Shown: piece by piece, positions 8,870 through 20,508 of the stretch
Position numbering within the stretch: the first letter of the stretch is position 1
Layout: every line of letters starts with the position of its first letter
Translations under genes and position numbers: made by a program
Assembly (NCBI GenBank): GCA_947589155.1
Contig: CANQBH010000008.1
Location: 1-64,000, forward strand
Direction of reading: 5' to 3'
Length of the DNA stretch: 64,000 nt
From: an uncultured Lachnospiraceae bacterium
GTDB taxonomy: Bacteria; Bacillota; Clostridia; Lachnospirales; Lachnospiraceae
Notes under the pieces: model-generated
What the model was told of the DNA's origin: nothing
Seen by the model: only the letters and a program-made list of their open reading frames with translations
Databases searched by the model: none

Positions 8870-9675
8870 ACGCTCTGATCCAAGGCGGCATGGGCTTCCG
8901 CGACGACGCGAGAGACCTGCCCCTCATCCTTTTCTTCTGCTCCTTCTTTGTTCCCAAGATACAGCAGATATTCAATATTGCCTTCCGGCCCTTTGACCGG
9001 AGAATACGAAAGCCCCAAAACGGAAAAGCCAAGCGAACGCGCATAGGCAAGGACCGTATGGATCACTTCCTCATGCACCGCCGCGTCCCTGACGACGCCC
9101 TTCTTGCCGACTTTTTCCCTTCCGGCCTCAAACTGTGGCTTGATCAGGCACACCATTTTCGCGTCCTCTGTCAGAAGCGCCTTGACCGGCGCAAGCACCT
9201 TCGTCAGTGAGATAAAGGAAACGTCCGCCGACGCAAACGCGACGGGCTCTCCGATGTCCTCAGGCAGGACATAGCGGATATTGGTCTTTTCCATGCAGAC
9301 CACGCGCGGATCCTGCCGGAGTTTCCATGCGAACTGACCGTAGCCCACATCCACGGCATAGACTTTCTGCGCGCCGTTTTGCAGCATACAGTCGGTGAAG
9401 CCTCCGGTGGAAGCGCCAATATCCATGCAGACCAGCCCTTCGATCTGCAGATCGAACTCGCACACGGCTTTTTCCAGTTTGAGCCCGCCGCGGCTGACAT
9501 AGCGAAGCCCGCGGCTTTTGACCTCGATGGCGGCGCCGCTGTCAAAAAACGTGCCCGCCTTTTCCTCGCGCTGCCCGTCCACAAACACGCAGCCCTCCAT
9601 GATCGCCGCCTTCGCCCGTTCCCGGGAAGGCGCGAGGCCGCGCTGCACCAGCAGCACATCCAATCGTTCTTTCAT
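8866..9675 (-). CDS. tlyA: TlyA-family 2'-O-ribose rRNA methyltransferase
   Basis: A 269-residue protein with an N-terminal S4 RNA-binding domain (about 1-62) and an FtsJ-like SAM-dependent methyltransferase domain. SAM motif I is seen in VCMDIGASTGGFTDCMLQ (about 82-99). VYAVDVGYGQFAWKL follows, then the FASADVSFISLTKV region (about 147-160) and CLIKPQFEAG (about 176-185). The catalytic K-D-K-E type residues are plausible. TlyA proteins methylate 16S and 23S rRNA, and some are annotated as hemolysin A. It starts four bases after dxs. Confidence 0.93.
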   Translation of the reverse strand: MKERLDVLLVQRGLAPSRERAKAAIMEGCVFVDGQREEKAGTFFDSGAAIEVKSRGLRYVSRGGLKLEKAVCEFDLQIEGLVCMDIGASTGGFTDCMLQNGAQKVYAVDVGYGQFAWKLRQDPRVVCMEKTNIRYVLPEDIGEPVAFASADVSFISLTKVLAPVKALLTEDAKMVCLIKPQFEAGREKVGKKGVVRDAAVHEEVIHTVLAYARSLGFSVLGLSYSPVKGPEGNIEYLLYLGNKEGAEEKDEGQVSRVVAEAHAALDQSV

Positions 9676-9679
9676 ATGC

Positions 9680-11539
9680 TCAATCCTTTTTTTCGTTTAC
9701 GATCCGCTTGACGATACCGGCGGCGTCCATGCCGAGTTTTTCTTTCAGCATGGAAGGCGAGCCGTGCTCCACGAACATATCCGGCACCGCCACTTTTATG
9801 ATCCTGCCCTGATAGCCGAACCCGTCGAGCAGGATCTGCACCTGTTCGCCCATGCCGCCGCAGGCGATATTTTCCTCCATCGTAACGATCAGATCAAAGC
9901 GGTCGAGATTGCGGCGGAAATACACGTCGTCGAGCGGTTTTGCAAAGCGCGCGTTCACAAGCGTCGATTCGATCCCCTGTTCCTGCAAAAGCGTTCGCAC
10001 CTTTTCCGCCGTCTCCACCATGCTGCCCAGCGCGAACAAAAGGATCCGGCCGCCGCCATAGATCTCCTCGCAAACGCCCCACTGGATCTTTGCGCGGTAC
10101 GGCTGCAGGCCCGCATACGCCTCGCCGCGCGGATAGCGCAGCGCGATCGGCCCGTCGAAAGCGATCGCAAACTTGAGCATATCGGACAGTTCCCATTTGT
10201 TTTTCGGCGCCATCACCGTCATGTTCGGCATCTGCGTCAGATAGGAGACGTCAAACACGCCCTGATGCGTCTCGCCGTCGCTGCCCACAAGCCCCGCGCG
10301 GTCCACCGCGAGCACGACCGGAAGTTTCTGCATACAGACGTCGTGCAGCACCTGATCGTAGCCCCGCTGCAGGAAGGACGAATAGACCGCAAACACCGGA
10401 CGCATACCGCCCGCCGCCAGCGCCGCCGCAAACGTGACCGCGTGTTCCTCCGCAATACCGACGTCAAAAAAACGCTCCGGAAACATATTGCGGAACCGCT
10501 TTAGGCCGGTGCCCTCCGCCATGGCCGCCGTAATGGCCACGAGTTTTGGATCTCGATCGCCCATCTTGCGCATGACGGTGGAAAAGACGTCTGTATAACT
10601 CGCCTTGCCTTTTTCCAGAGGCAGGCCGTATTCCATATCAAACGCCGCCGTGCCGTGGAATCGGGACGGATGGCGCTCCGCGGGCTCATAGCCCTTGCCC
10701 TTTTTCGTGATGACGTGCACCAGCACCGGCCCCTGCACCTGCTCGGCGTCCCGCAGGATGCTGACCATCGCGCCGATGTCGTGGCCGTCCACCGGCCCGA
10801 GGTACATGATCCCCATGTCCTCAAAAAGCATCCCCGGTATCATCATCTGCTTGATACTGCTCTTTGTCCTGCGGATGCCGGAGACGATCCGCTCGCCGTA
10901 GACCGGAATCTTTTCCAGGGAACTCTGCACGCCTTCCTTGAGGCCGGTATAATTCGCGCTGGTGCGCAGTTTCGCCAGATTACCGGAAAGGCCGCCCACG
11001 TTCTCGGAGATGGACATTTTATTGTCGTTTAAGACGATGATGAAGTTTTTCTTGAGCAGCGCCGCGTTGTTCATCGCCTCGTAGGCCATGCCGCCGGTCA
11101 GCGCGCCGTCGCCGATCACGGAGATCACGCGGTAGTCCTCGCCGCGCAGTTCCCGCGCCCATGCGTAGCCGAGACCCGCCGAAATGGAGGTGGAACTGTG
11201 GCCCGTATCAAACGCGTCACAGGGACTCTCCTGCCGTTTCGGAAAACCGCTCATGCCGCCCAGTTTGCGCAGGTTGTCAAAACCTTCCCTGCGTCCGGTC
11301 AGGATCTTGTGCGTATAGGACTGATGGCCGACGTCCCAGATGATCTTGTCGCGCGGCAGATCGCAGATAAGATGGAGCGCCACGGTCAGTTCCACCGTGC
11401 CCAGATTGGACGCTAAATGGCCGCCGGTCTTGGAGATCTTTTCGATCAGGAACTCCCGTATCTCGCCGCAGAGCGTATTCAATTCTTCCTTCGTCAGTTT
11501 CTTGACGTCATTTTCCTTTTGTATCTTATCCATGACCAT
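9680..11539 (-). CDS. dxs: DXP synthase (1-deoxy-D-xylulose-5-phosphate synthase)
   Basis: A 619-residue thiamine diphosphate enzyme that condenses pyruvate and glyceraldehyde 3-phosphate, the first step of the MEP isoprenoid pathway. It has the GGHLASNLGTVELTVALH start region (about 38-55), VGHQSYTHKILTGR, the TPP motif GDGALTGGMAYEAMNN (about 144-159), a central transketolase domain with the FDVGIAEEHAVTFAAALA segment (about 355-372) and a C-terminal domain. I choose the ATG at 11539, which has AGGGGA seven bases upstream. It follows ispA by 11 bases, which links two isoprenoid genes in one operon. Confidence 0.96.
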   Translation of the reverse strand: MVMDKIQKENDVKKLTKEELNTLCGEIREFLIEKISKTGGHLASNLGTVELTVALHLICDLPRDKIIWDVGHQSYTHKILTGRREGFDNLRKLGGMSGFPKRQESPCDAFDTGHSSTSISAGLGYAWARELRGEDYRVISVIGDGALTGGMAYEAMNNAALLKKNFIIVLNDNKMSISENVGGLSGNLAKLRTSANYTGLKEGVQSSLEKIPVYGERIVSGIRRTKSSIKQMMIPGMLFEDMGIMYLGPVDGHDIGAMVSILRDAEQVQGPVLVHVITKKGKGYEPAERHPSRFHGTAAFDMEYGLPLEKGKASYTDVFSTVMRKMGDRDPKLVAITAAMAEGTGLKRFRNMFPERFFDVGIAEEHAVTFAAALAAGGMRPVFAVYSSFLQRGYDQVLHDVCMQKLPVVLAVDRAGLVGSDGETHQGVFDVSYLTQMPNMTVMAPKNKWELSDMLKFAIAFDGPIALRYPRGEAYAGLQPYRAKIQWGVCEEIYGGGRILLFALGSMVETAEKVRTLLQEQGIESTLVNARFAKPLDDVYFRRNLDRFDLIVTMEENIACGGMGEQVQILLDGFGYQGRIIKVAVPDMFVEHGSPSMLKEKLGMDAAGIVKRIVNEKKD

Positions 11540-11550
11540 GGCATGATCCC

Positions 11551-12441
11551 CTACTTTTCCCTGCGTACCATCCACCGCAGTAATTCTGTAAGAAAGACGT
11601 TTTCATATGGCAGATCCCGCAGGATCCCGACGGCTTCCCCGGTCAGTGACGCCACGTCCTGCCGCGCCTTTTCAAGCCCTTCAAAGACCACATATGTCGC
11701 CTTCTGGTTCCGCGCGTCGCTGCCGATCGTCTTGCCCAGCACTTCCTCGTCGCCGACGACGTCCAGCACGTCGTCCTGAATCTGGAAGGCAAGGCCGATC
11801 TTTTCCGCCACCTGTCCGATCTGCTCCACTTCCGCGCCGCCCGCGCCGCCGAGGAGCGCGCCGATCATCATGGCCGCCTCGATCAGCGCGCCGGTCTTGA
11901 GACGGTAAATGAAATCCAGACGGTTCTTGGAAATGCCGTACTGCTTTTCCGCTTCCACGTCCGCCACCTGCCCGCCGATCATCCCATAAACGCCGGCTTT
12001 CTTTGCAAGCAGTTGCAACGCCTGCACCACCGCCGGATTGTCCGGCTCGACAGAAAGTGCCGTCAGCGCCGTTTCAAACGCATAGTTCAGCAGCGCGTCT
12101 CCCGCTAAGATCCCCATGGCCTCGCCGAACTTGGCGTGCGTCGTCGGGCGTCCCCGCCGCAGCGTGTCGTTGTCCATCGCGGGCAGGTCGTCGTGCACGA
12201 GAGAATAGGTATGGATCATCTCGATCGCCGCCACAAACGGCTCGATCGCTTTGGAAGATTCGCCGAACAGTTTGTACGTCTCCATCATCAGGATCGGCCG
12301 TATCCTTTTTCCTCCGGCAAGGAGGCTGTAATTCATCGCCTGAAAGACCGTGGCCTGATAGCCTTCCTCCTTCGGCAGATAACGGTAGATGATCCGGTCC
12401 ATATCGCTCGCCTTATAGGCGATCTCTTTTTTCATATCCAT
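11551..12441 (-). CDS. ispA: Polyprenyl (farnesyl/geranylgeranyl) diphosphate synthase
   Basis: A 296-residue trans-prenyltransferase. The first Asp-rich motif is LVHDDLPAMDNDTLRRG (about 82-98), the second is FQIQDDVLDVVGDEE (about 223-237), and GGKRIRP near residue 45 binds isopentenyl diphosphate. All catalytic Asp residues are present. The chosen ATG at 12441 follows GAGG by seven bases and sits directly after the xseB stop. Product chain length (C15 or C20) cannot be set from motifs alone, although the CHARM-type loop suggests the farnesyl class. Confidence 0.93.
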   Translation of the reverse strand: MDMKKEIAYKASDMDRIIYRYLPKEEGYQATVFQAMNYSLLAGGKRIRPILMMETYKLFGESSKAIEPFVAAIEMIHTYSLVHDDLPAMDNDTLRRGRPTTHAKFGEAMGILAGDALLNYAFETALTALSVEPDNPAVVQALQLLAKKAGVYGMIGGQVADVEAEKQYGISKNRLDFIYRLKTGALIEAAMMIGALLGGAGGAEVEQIGQVAEKIGLAFQIQDDVLDVVGDEEVLGKTIGSDARNQKATYVVFEGLEKARQDVASLTGEAVGILRDLPYENVFLTELLRWMVRREK

Positions 12442-12443
12442 AG

Positions 12444-12665
12444 TCACACCTCGTTAAAATCTGCAAATGTTCCGTCCTCTTTCAACATCTGCACCTTTTT
12501 GTCCACCTCGTCGATCATCCGGCTGCAAACGCGCAGATGATCCATACCGGCTTCATAGCACCGAAACGATTCCTCCAGAGAGATGTCTTTTTCCTCCAGA
12601 CGTTCCAGCAGTTTTTCCATTTCAGCAAAATGTTCCTCGATCGTTAATCCGGTTTCGTTTTCCAT
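12444..12665 (-). CDS. xseB: Exodeoxyribonuclease VII small subunit
   Basis: A 73-residue protein matching Xse[31 protein letters not shown] and CSRMIDEVDKKVQML. It is the small helical subunit that assembles around XseA to make exonuclease VII, which degrades single-stranded DNA. Its start overlaps the last 22 bases of xseA, the normal arrangement for the pair. Confidence 0.94.
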   Translation of the reverse strand: MENETGLTIEEHFAEMEKLLERLEEKDISLEESFRCYEAGMDHLRVCSRMIDEVDKKVQMLKEDGTFADFNEV

Positions 12666-13873
12666 GCCGTTTCCCCTTTGATCCCGCTGACACGGGTTTC
12701 TATGCTGCCGTCCTGCAGATGCAGCGTCAGCGCGTCTCCCGGCTGCACCATGGAAACGCTTGTGATATGCCGTTTCTTTTCATCGACCGCAAAGCCGAAG
12801 CCCTGCGCGAGTTTTTTCGCCGGCGAAGCGCCGTCCAGACGGCTGGCATACAGCGCGGCCATGCTCCGCTGTGCCTGAAGGGCCGAATCGATCGCGCCCT
12901 GAAGACGCTGTTCAAGGTGCAGCGCGTACTGCAGCCGCTCGTTCAGCCGGCCGGTCGGAGAGAGATGCTCGTACTCCCGCCGGTATAAAAGAAGGTTCTT
13001 TCGCAGTTCTTCCAGCGCAAGATCCATCGCGCCGTCCAAACGCTGCCTAAAACGCGCCTGCTGTGTAAGAAAATCCTCGTAGGAAAAGACCGCGAGTTCC
13101 GCCGCCGCCGAAGGCGTCGGCGCGCGCAGATCCGCCACGAGATCGCAGATCGTCGTATCCGTCTCATGCCCGACCGCCGAGATCACCGGCGTATCGCAGG
13201 CAAAGACGGCGCGCGCCACCGCTTCTTCGTTGAACGCCCAAAGGTCTTCGATGGAACCGCCGCCGCGTCCGACGATCAGCACGTCGAGCCCGAGCGCATC
13301 CAGTGCCGCAATCCCCTTGGTAATGCTTTGCACCGCGCCTTCGCCCTGCACCTGCGCCGGATACAGGAACAATTCCACATGGGGATTCCTGCGCTCCGAG
13401 ATCTGGATGATATCGCGCACCGCCGCGCCGGTCGGCGCGGTGACGATCCCGATCCGCCGCGCAAAACGCGGGATCGGTTTTTTATATTCCGGCGCGAACA
13501 TCCCCATTTCTTCCAGTTCGCGCTTCAACTGCTCGAAGCGGAGGAACAGTTCACCTTCTCCGGCCCGCTCCAGCGTCTTGACATAGATCTGATAGACGCC
13601 GCCGCGCTCGTAGACGCCGACGGAACCGGACGCAACGACCTGATCGCCGTCCTTCATCGGAAAACGCAGCCCGCGGGCGCGGTCGCCCGCAAACATGATC
13701 GCGGAGATCGCGCTGTCCTCGTCCTTCAGCGTAAAATACAGATGCCCGCTGGAGTGATATTTGCAGTTGGAGACTTCGCCGCGGATGCGGATCTTTTCCA
13801 GCAGGAAGTCCTCCTGCAGCAAGCCTTTGATATAGCGGTTGACCTGCCCGACGCTGTATATCTTATCCTTCAT
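12644..13873 (-). CDS. xseA: Exodeoxyribonuclease VII large subunit
   Basis: A 409-residue nuclease large subunit. Residues 1-110 form the OB-fold domain ([37 protein letters not shown]). Residues about 115-310 form the catalytic region with [36 protein letters not shown] and [26 protein letters not shown], all hallmark motifs. A coiled coil follows. The ATG at 13873 is chosen over an upstream one because it begins the conserved domain, and it overlaps the nusB 3' end by 11 bases. Confidence 0.95.
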   Translation of the reverse strand: MKDKIYSVGQVNRYIKGLLQEDFLLEKIRIRGEVSNCKYHSSGHLYFTLKDEDSAISAIMFAGDRARGLRFPMKDGDQVVASGSVGVYERGGVYQIYVKTLERAGEGELFLRFEQLKRELEEMGMFAPEYKKPIPRFARRIGIVTAPTGAAVRDIIQISERRNPHVELFLYPAQVQGEGAVQSITKGIAALDALGLDVLIVGRGGGSIEDLWAFNEEAVARAVFACDTPVISAVGHETDTTICDLVADLRAPTPSAAAELAVFSYEDFLTQQARFRQRLDGAMDLALEELRKNLLLYRREYEHLSPTGRLNERLQYALHLEQRLQGAIDSALQAQRSMAALYASRLDGASPAKKLAQGFGFAVDEKKRHITSVSMVQPGDALTLHLQDGSIETRVSGIKGETAWKTKPD

Positions 13874-14258
13874 CGAACTTCGCCAGCACGCCGTTGACAA
13901 ATGCGGAGGAACGGTCCGCTCCGTACTTCTTGGCCAGTTCCACCGCCTCGTTGATGGCGACTCCTTTCGGCAGTTTCTCGTATTTCATCTCATACACGGC
14001 CAAGCGTATGATCGAAAGATCCACCTTGCTCATCCGGCTTGGCTTCCATCCTTCGGAAATGCCGCCGATGATCCCGTCGATCTCCCGCAGGCGCGCTACG
14101 ACGCCGCGCGCCTTTTCCACGACTTCCGCCGTGTCCCCGCCGTACGGTTTTTCTTCTTCCGTCTGCGCCGCCGCATAACTGTCCCATTCCCCGGGCTCGT
14201 AAAATTCCGCCTGGAAGATCAGTATAAACACCGCCTCCCTGATCTCGCTCCTTGTCAT
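13863..14258 (-). CDS. nusB: NusB, transcription antitermination factor
   Basis: A 131-residue all-helical RNA-binding protein that, with NusE (S10), binds boxA of rRNA operons. Diagnostic segments are the N-terminal [13 protein letters not shown], the [17 protein letters not shown] helix (about 72-88) and [28 protein letters not shown] at the C-terminus (about 98-125). It heads the nusB-xseA-xseB-ispA-dxs run. Confidence 0.94.
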   Translation of the reverse strand: MTRSEIREAVFILIFQAEFYEPGEWDSYAAAQTEEEKPYGGDTAEVVEKARGVVARLREIDGIIGGISEGWKPSRMSKVDLSIIRLAVYEMKYEKLPKGVAINEAVELAKKYGADRSSAFVNGVLAKFDEG

Positions 14259-14284
14259 GTTTTCCTTTCCTCTCTTATGCTAAA

Positions 14285-14310
14285 AGAGGATGTCTCTCCA
14301 GACACCCTCT
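14285..14310 (-). terminator. Weak hairpin between the Asp23-family gene and nusB
   Basis: On the reverse strand an 11-bp stem with one G-T pair (AGAGGGTGTCT / AGACATCCTCT) and a four-base loop is followed by only a short T stretch. It may terminate or attenuate transcription from the Asp23-family gene into nusB. Confidence 0.45.
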
Positions 14311-14341
14311 CAGATACGCCAAAAAGAAGCCGCGCAAACGA

Positions 14342-14719
14342 TCATTCTTCCGACATATTGACGGAAGCGATCTTGATATCCACGCTGACGACCTCGATGC
14401 TGGTCATGTTTTCGATCGCCGCCTTGACCTTTTCCTGTACCTGCGTGCAGATCTTCGGGATCTCATAGCCAAAAGCAATGTTCAAAGAAAGACGCACCGT
14501 GATCCTGTTGTCCTCCTGCACACTCAGCCGCACGCCCTTGGACAGACGGTTCATGCCCGCCTTGCTGATGGCTTCGTTGGTAAGGTTGCCCGCCAGCGAC
14601 GTCACGCCCTCGACCTCTGTGGCCGCCAGCCCCGCGATGATCGCCACTACCTCGTCCGCAATGTTGATCCCGCCTCTGACGTCGTCCTTGATCACAAAAT
14701 TCTTTCTGTCGTCTGCCAT
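14342..14719 (-). CDS. Asp23/Gls24 family envelope stress protein (YloU-like)
   Basis: A 125-residue protein of the Asp23/Gls24 family (DUF322): GGINIADEVVAIIAGLAATEVEGV, KGVRLSVQEDNRITVRLSLNIAFGYEIP, VQEKVKAAIENMTSIEVVSVDIKI. Family members are cytoplasmic and linked to envelope stress and alkaline shock; many clostridia carry this copy just before nusB, as here. Precise function is unknown. An upstream TATAAT element (14752-14757) and AGGAGG ribosome binding site serve it. Confidence 0.9.
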   Translation of the reverse strand: MADDRKNFVIKDDVRGGINIADEVVAIIAGLAATEVEGVTSLAGNLTNEAISKAGMNRLSKGVRLSVQEDNRITVRLSLNIAFGYEIPKICTQVQEKVKAAIENMTSIEVVSVDIKIASVNMSEE

Positions 14720-14751
14720 GTTATTTGCCTCCTAAAATATTCCTAAAGTGT

Positions 14752-14757
14752 ATTATA
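14752..14757 (-). promoter_or_regulatory. -10 element for the Asp23-family gene and nusB operon
   Basis: A perfect TATAAT on the reverse strand lies 33 bases before the start codon of the Asp23-family gene. The matching -35 region (TTTTCC at 17 bases) is poor, so only the -10 is strong. Confidence 0.5.
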
Positions 14758-14787
14758 GCAGAAACACACCGAATGGAAAAGATTTTT

Positions 14788-15717
14788 TTATCGTTTATCT
14801 TTCGGCAGCCAGTGCAGGTCATACGGCGTCATCTGGTACACATAGTAATCCAGAAAATTCGTATAAAGGCAGTTGGCGTGGGAGCGCCACTGCAGCAGCG
14901 GCTTTTTCGTAATATCGTCGTTCGGATAGTAATTCACGGGCATGTCGATGTCCAGCCCCTTTTCCAGATCGCGCTTGTATTCCTTATCAAGCGTCAGGCG
15001 GTCGTACTCCGGATGCCCCAGACAAAAGATCTGGCGGTTATCGCGCGAGAGGATCAGAAAGATCCCCGCCTCCTCGGATTCTGCGAGCACGACCAGTTCG
15101 CGGTTCTCCCGTATGGCCTGCTCGTTCATGCGCGTATAGCGCGAGTGCGGCGCCATAAAATAGTCGTCGAAGCCGCGCACCAGCGGGATCTTGCGGTTCT
15201 GCACCTTATGCTCGTATACGCCGAAGACCTTCCTGTCAAGGAGTTCCTTTTTGATCCCGTAGTGATAATAAAGCCCCGCCTGCGCGCCCCAGCACAGGTG
15301 CAATGTACACGTCACATGGGTCTTGCTCCACTCCATGATCTCCACGAGTTCCGGCCAGTAGTCCACCTCCTCAAACTCATAGAGTTCCACCGGCGCGCCG
15401 GTGATGATGAGGCCGTCGAAGTTCTGCTCCCGCACATCGCGGAAATTCTGGTAGAACTTGTTTAGGTGGCTCTTGGACGTGTTCTTGGATTCGTGGCTCT
15501 CAACCGTCAGGAAGGTGATGTCCACCTGAAGCGGGGAATTGGAAAGCGAACGCAAAAGCTGCAGTTCCGTATCCTCTTTTAACGGCATCAGATTCAGAAT
15601 CCCGATCTCGATCGGGCGGATATCCTGATGGATTGCGCGTTCTTCGTCCATGACAAAGATATTTTCATGTTCCAGGATCGCCTTGGCAGGCAGATCGCTC
15701 TGTGTTTTGATCGGCAT
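14788..15717 (-). CDS. metA: Homoserine O-acyltransferase MetA, acetyl-CoA type predicted
   Basis: A 309-residue MetA-family enzyme that activates the homoserine hydroxyl in methionine synthesis. Catalytic residues fall at their standard positions: Cys142 (LHLCWGAQ), Lys163, His235 and Glu237 (CLGHPEYDR). Position 111 is Glu (TGAPVELYEFEEV). In this family Glu111 goes with acetyl-CoA use and Gly111 with succinyl-CoA use, so I predict homoserine O-acetyltransferase activity despite the usual succinyltransferase label. It starts one base after the ligA stop, so it is co-transcribed with ligA. No SAM riboswitch or T-box is visible before it. Confidence 0.94.
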   Translation of the reverse strand: MPIKTQSDLPAKAILEHENIFVMDEERAIHQDIRPIEIGILNLMPLKEDTELQLLRSLSNSPLQVDITFLTVESHESKNTSKSHLNKFYQNFRDVREQNFDGLIITGAPVELYEFEEVDYWPELVEIMEWSKTHVTCTLHLCWGAQAGLYYHYGIKKELLDRKVFGVYEHKVQNRKIPLVRGFDDYFMAPHSRYTRMNEQAIRENRELVVLAESEEAGIFLILSRDNRQIFCLGHPEYDRLTLDKEYKRDLEKGLDIDMPVNYYPNDDITKKPLLQWRSHANCLYTNFLDYYVYQMTPYDLHWLPKDKR

Positions 15718-18467
<2,750 letters not shown>

Positions 18468-18540
18468 CGACGTCCTCCATGCAAACAACGGAGACTCTTA
18501 CAAGCCTCCGTCGTAACGATCTTTTTTCCTTTACACTCTG

Positions 18541-19782
18541 CTATTTGAGCAGTTCCGTCTTACAGTATCCTTCCTTGCCTTCGTAACTGACCTTGGACCA
18601 TCCTTCCGCATAATCCTGATAGATCGTGATGTTATTGCCCGGATAGGCCACGGTCACTTTGTCCGCCGTCTCGCTCATCTCCGCTCTGACGTTTACGGTA
18701 TTGGTCAGCAGGATCGTCCGGCCGCCGGTGCTCTGCGGCTCCTCCGCCGTCGTATCCGTTCCCTCGGCCGCTTCAAGGAACTCGCTCTTGACATAGGCTT
18801 TCGTTCCGTTATAATCGATCTTTGTCCATCCGCCCGCGTCGCTGTAACACTTGACCTGCGTGCCCGCTTCGAGTTGTCCGAGCGAATCCGCCGTTTCGGA
18901 CGCCTCGGCGCGGACATTGATCTTCGTCGTCACCGTCTTCATTGAAGCGTTGGCTTCTTCCGCAGCCGCCTGCGCCGCGGCTTCTTCCGCAGCCTTGGCT
19001 TCCTCCGCGGCCTTTGCCGCAGCCGCTTCTTCCGCGGCTTTCGCCTGTGCGGCTTCCTCCGCAGCCTTGGCAATCGCTTCTTTATAGGAAGACGCCCACT
19101 GCGAGATCGCCTGCTGGAGTTCGGAATTGATGAACGCGTTCAGTTTTTCGTCCGTGAGCATCGCCTGATTGTATTTTTCCTGTACTTCCGCCTGCAGCGC
19201 AAGCACGTCCTCCTGCTGCTCAAACGTCGCGATCAGCGCCGCGATATCCGCATCCATATCGAACTCGCCGTTTTTCTGGTTAAAGGAACCGTAAACATTG
19301 TTGATATAAAGTTTTCCGTCGTCATTCGTATCCAGATAGAAAAATTCCAGACCCGCCGCCGGCGTGTCGATCTCCTTAAACTTGATCTCCAGATAGACCG
19401 AACACAGGTAGGACTTGTCGTCTATGCCGCGCTTGGTATAGACGCGGATATTCTGATATTTTTCCAGATATTGGCTGTAAAACTGGATATAACTGGCCTC
19501 GGCGTCCGAGATCGGCGTCGCGATCGCTTTGAGTTGTTCGACGTTTCCCGCGGCATAATTAGCGAAATACGCCTCGATCAGTTCCTCGATCTCCTCGTCC
19601 TGATTCTCCTCAAACGCCTGATACGCGCCGGCCATCGGGTTCTGGTCAGAGACCGTCCCCTCGGTTCCAAATGCCAGCAGCAGCATGATCGCCGCAAAAA
19701 CGCCGGCCGCCGCAAAATACCGTTTATATCTGATACAAAAGTCTATGACAACATTGAACGCATTGTTCCAAAAAGCCTTCAT
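18541..19782 (-). CDS. Membrane-anchored protein with two bacterial SH3 domains
   Basis: A 413-residue protein. A single membrane helix (about 20-40) near the N-terminus leaves most of the protein outside. Residues about 55-230 form a domain I do not recognise. About 230-282 is a strongly Ala/Glu/Lys-rich helix of repeated AAEEA units, a likely stalk or coiled coil. Two SH3-type domains follow (about 285-340, with VTTKINVRAEASETADSLGQL, and about 352-412, with TVNVRAEMSETADKV), each ending in a GWxKxxYxG pattern. Such SH3 domains bind peptidoglycan, so a wall-linked surface role is inferred. It lies between tRNA-Arg and the pseudouridine synthase gene. Confidence 0.85.
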   Translation of the reverse strand: MKAFWNNAFNVVIDFCIRYKRYFAAAGVFAAIMLLLAFGTEGTVSDQNPMAGAYQAFEENQDEEIEELIEAYFANYAAGNVEQLKAIATPISDAEASYIQFYSQYLEKYQNIRVYTKRGIDDKSYLCSVYLEIKFKEIDTPAAGLEFFYLDTNDDGKLYINNVYGSFNQKNGEFDMDADIAALIATFEQQEDVLALQAEVQEKYNQAMLTDEKLNAFINSELQQAISQWASSYKEAIAKAAEEAAQAKAAEEAAAAKAAEEAKAAEEAAAQAAAEEANASMKTVTTKINVRAEASETADSLGQLEAGTQVKCYSDAGGWTKIDYNGTKAYVKSEFLEAAEGTDTTAEEPQSTGGRTILLTNTVNVRAEMSETADKVTVAYPGNNITIYQDYAEGWSKVSYEGKEGYCKTELLK

Positions 19783-19840
19783 GAAAAACTAACCTCCTCT
19801 ATGTAACCAACCGCTGACAGGAAGCGTCTCCCATCGAAAA

Positions 19841-19914
19841 TGTAGACGACTGGATTCGAACCAGCGATCTTCGGAGTCGGAGTCCGATGCGTTATCCAGC
19901 TACGCTACGCCTAC
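19841..19914 (-). tRNA. tRNA-Arg, anticodon CCG
   Basis: On the reverse strand a 74-base cloverleaf is seen: acceptor GTAGGCG/CGTCTAC, anticodon stem TCGGA/TCCGA with loop CTCCGAC (anticodon CCG, reading CGG Arg codons), T arm with TTCGAAT and discriminator A. The 3' CCA is not encoded. The D stem GCGT/ACGC is also present. Confidence 0.95.
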
Positions 19915-19932
19915 ACGTCCATAGACTATGGC

Positions 19933-19961
19933 ATTATAACAGATAAAAATTGGAAAGTCAA
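19933..19961 (-). promoter_or_regulatory. Promoter of tRNA-Arg(CCG)
   Basis: Reverse strand TTGACT (19961-19956), 17-base spacer, TATAAT (19938-19933), ending 18 bases before the tRNA 5' end. It is a near-consensus vegetative promoter whose -35 abuts the aroK 3' end. Confidence 0.85.
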
Positions 19962-19962
19962 A

Positions 19963-20505
19963 TCATTTCCGCAGCCCCGCATTCTCCGCGTTTTCCGTGA
20001 TCTTCACGATCTCTCCGGCGATCTCCTCCGGCGTCTTTTGATCGGTCGCGACGCGGTGTTCCGCCGCCTTCTCGTAAAACGGCAGGCGCTCCTCCATCAT
20101 CGACGCGATGCTCGCCGCGTCTTTTTTGCCCCGCAGCAGCGGCCTGTGATCGCTTTGGCCGACCCGCTGCAGGATCGTCTGCGGTTCTGCCGTCAGCAAA
20201 ACGGTGGTTCCGTGCGCCTTCATGCACGCAAGATTATCCGCCCGCAGGATCACGCCACCGCCGCAGGAGATCACCCCGCCGCCTGCGGCGGAAAGTTCCT
20301 CCGAAAGTTCCTCCAGGACTTCATGCTCCCGTTCGCGGAAATCCGCCTCGCCTTCGGTCTCAAAATACGCGCTGATCGGCATACCGATACGCCGCGTGAT
20401 CTCCTCGTCCATATCGCAGGCTTTCGTTCCCAGCAGTTCCGCCAGCGCGAGGGCCACGGTGCTCTTGCCCGTGCCCATGAACCCGATCAGATATAACGGT
20501 CTCAT
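19963..20505 (-). CDS. aroK: Shikimate kinase
   Basis: A 180-residue P-loop kinase that phosphorylates shikimate at O3 in the chorismate pathway. Walker A is GFMGTGKSTVA (about 8-18). The shikimate-binding Asp is in ACDMDEEITRRIG (about 29-41), GGGVISCGGGVILR (about 75-88) includes the conserved GGG, and the lid Arg is near PLLRGKKDA (about 121). It starts three bases after aroD, and its ribosome binding site lies in the aroD 3' end. Confidence 0.95.
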   Translation of the reverse strand: MRPLYLIGFMGTGKSTVALALAELLGTKACDMDEEITRRIGMPISAYFETEGEADFREREHEVLEELSEELSAAGGGVISCGGGVILRADNLACMKAHGTTVLLTAEPQTILQRVGQSDHRPLLRGKKDAASIASMMEERLPFYEKAAEHRVATDQKTPEEIAGEIVKITENAENAGLRK

Positions 20506-20508
20506 CTC

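Noticed and set aside
18485..18540. Terminator between the SH3 protein gene and the pseudouridine synthase gene
   Set aside because: ACGGAG/CTCCGT can pair, but the loop is large, and the following sequence TGTTTGC is a poor T tract.
18942..19130. Plus-strand Pro/Leu-rich frames over the Ala-rich segment
   Set aside because: Artefacts of the repetitive GC-rich codons of the SH3 protein gene on the minus strand.
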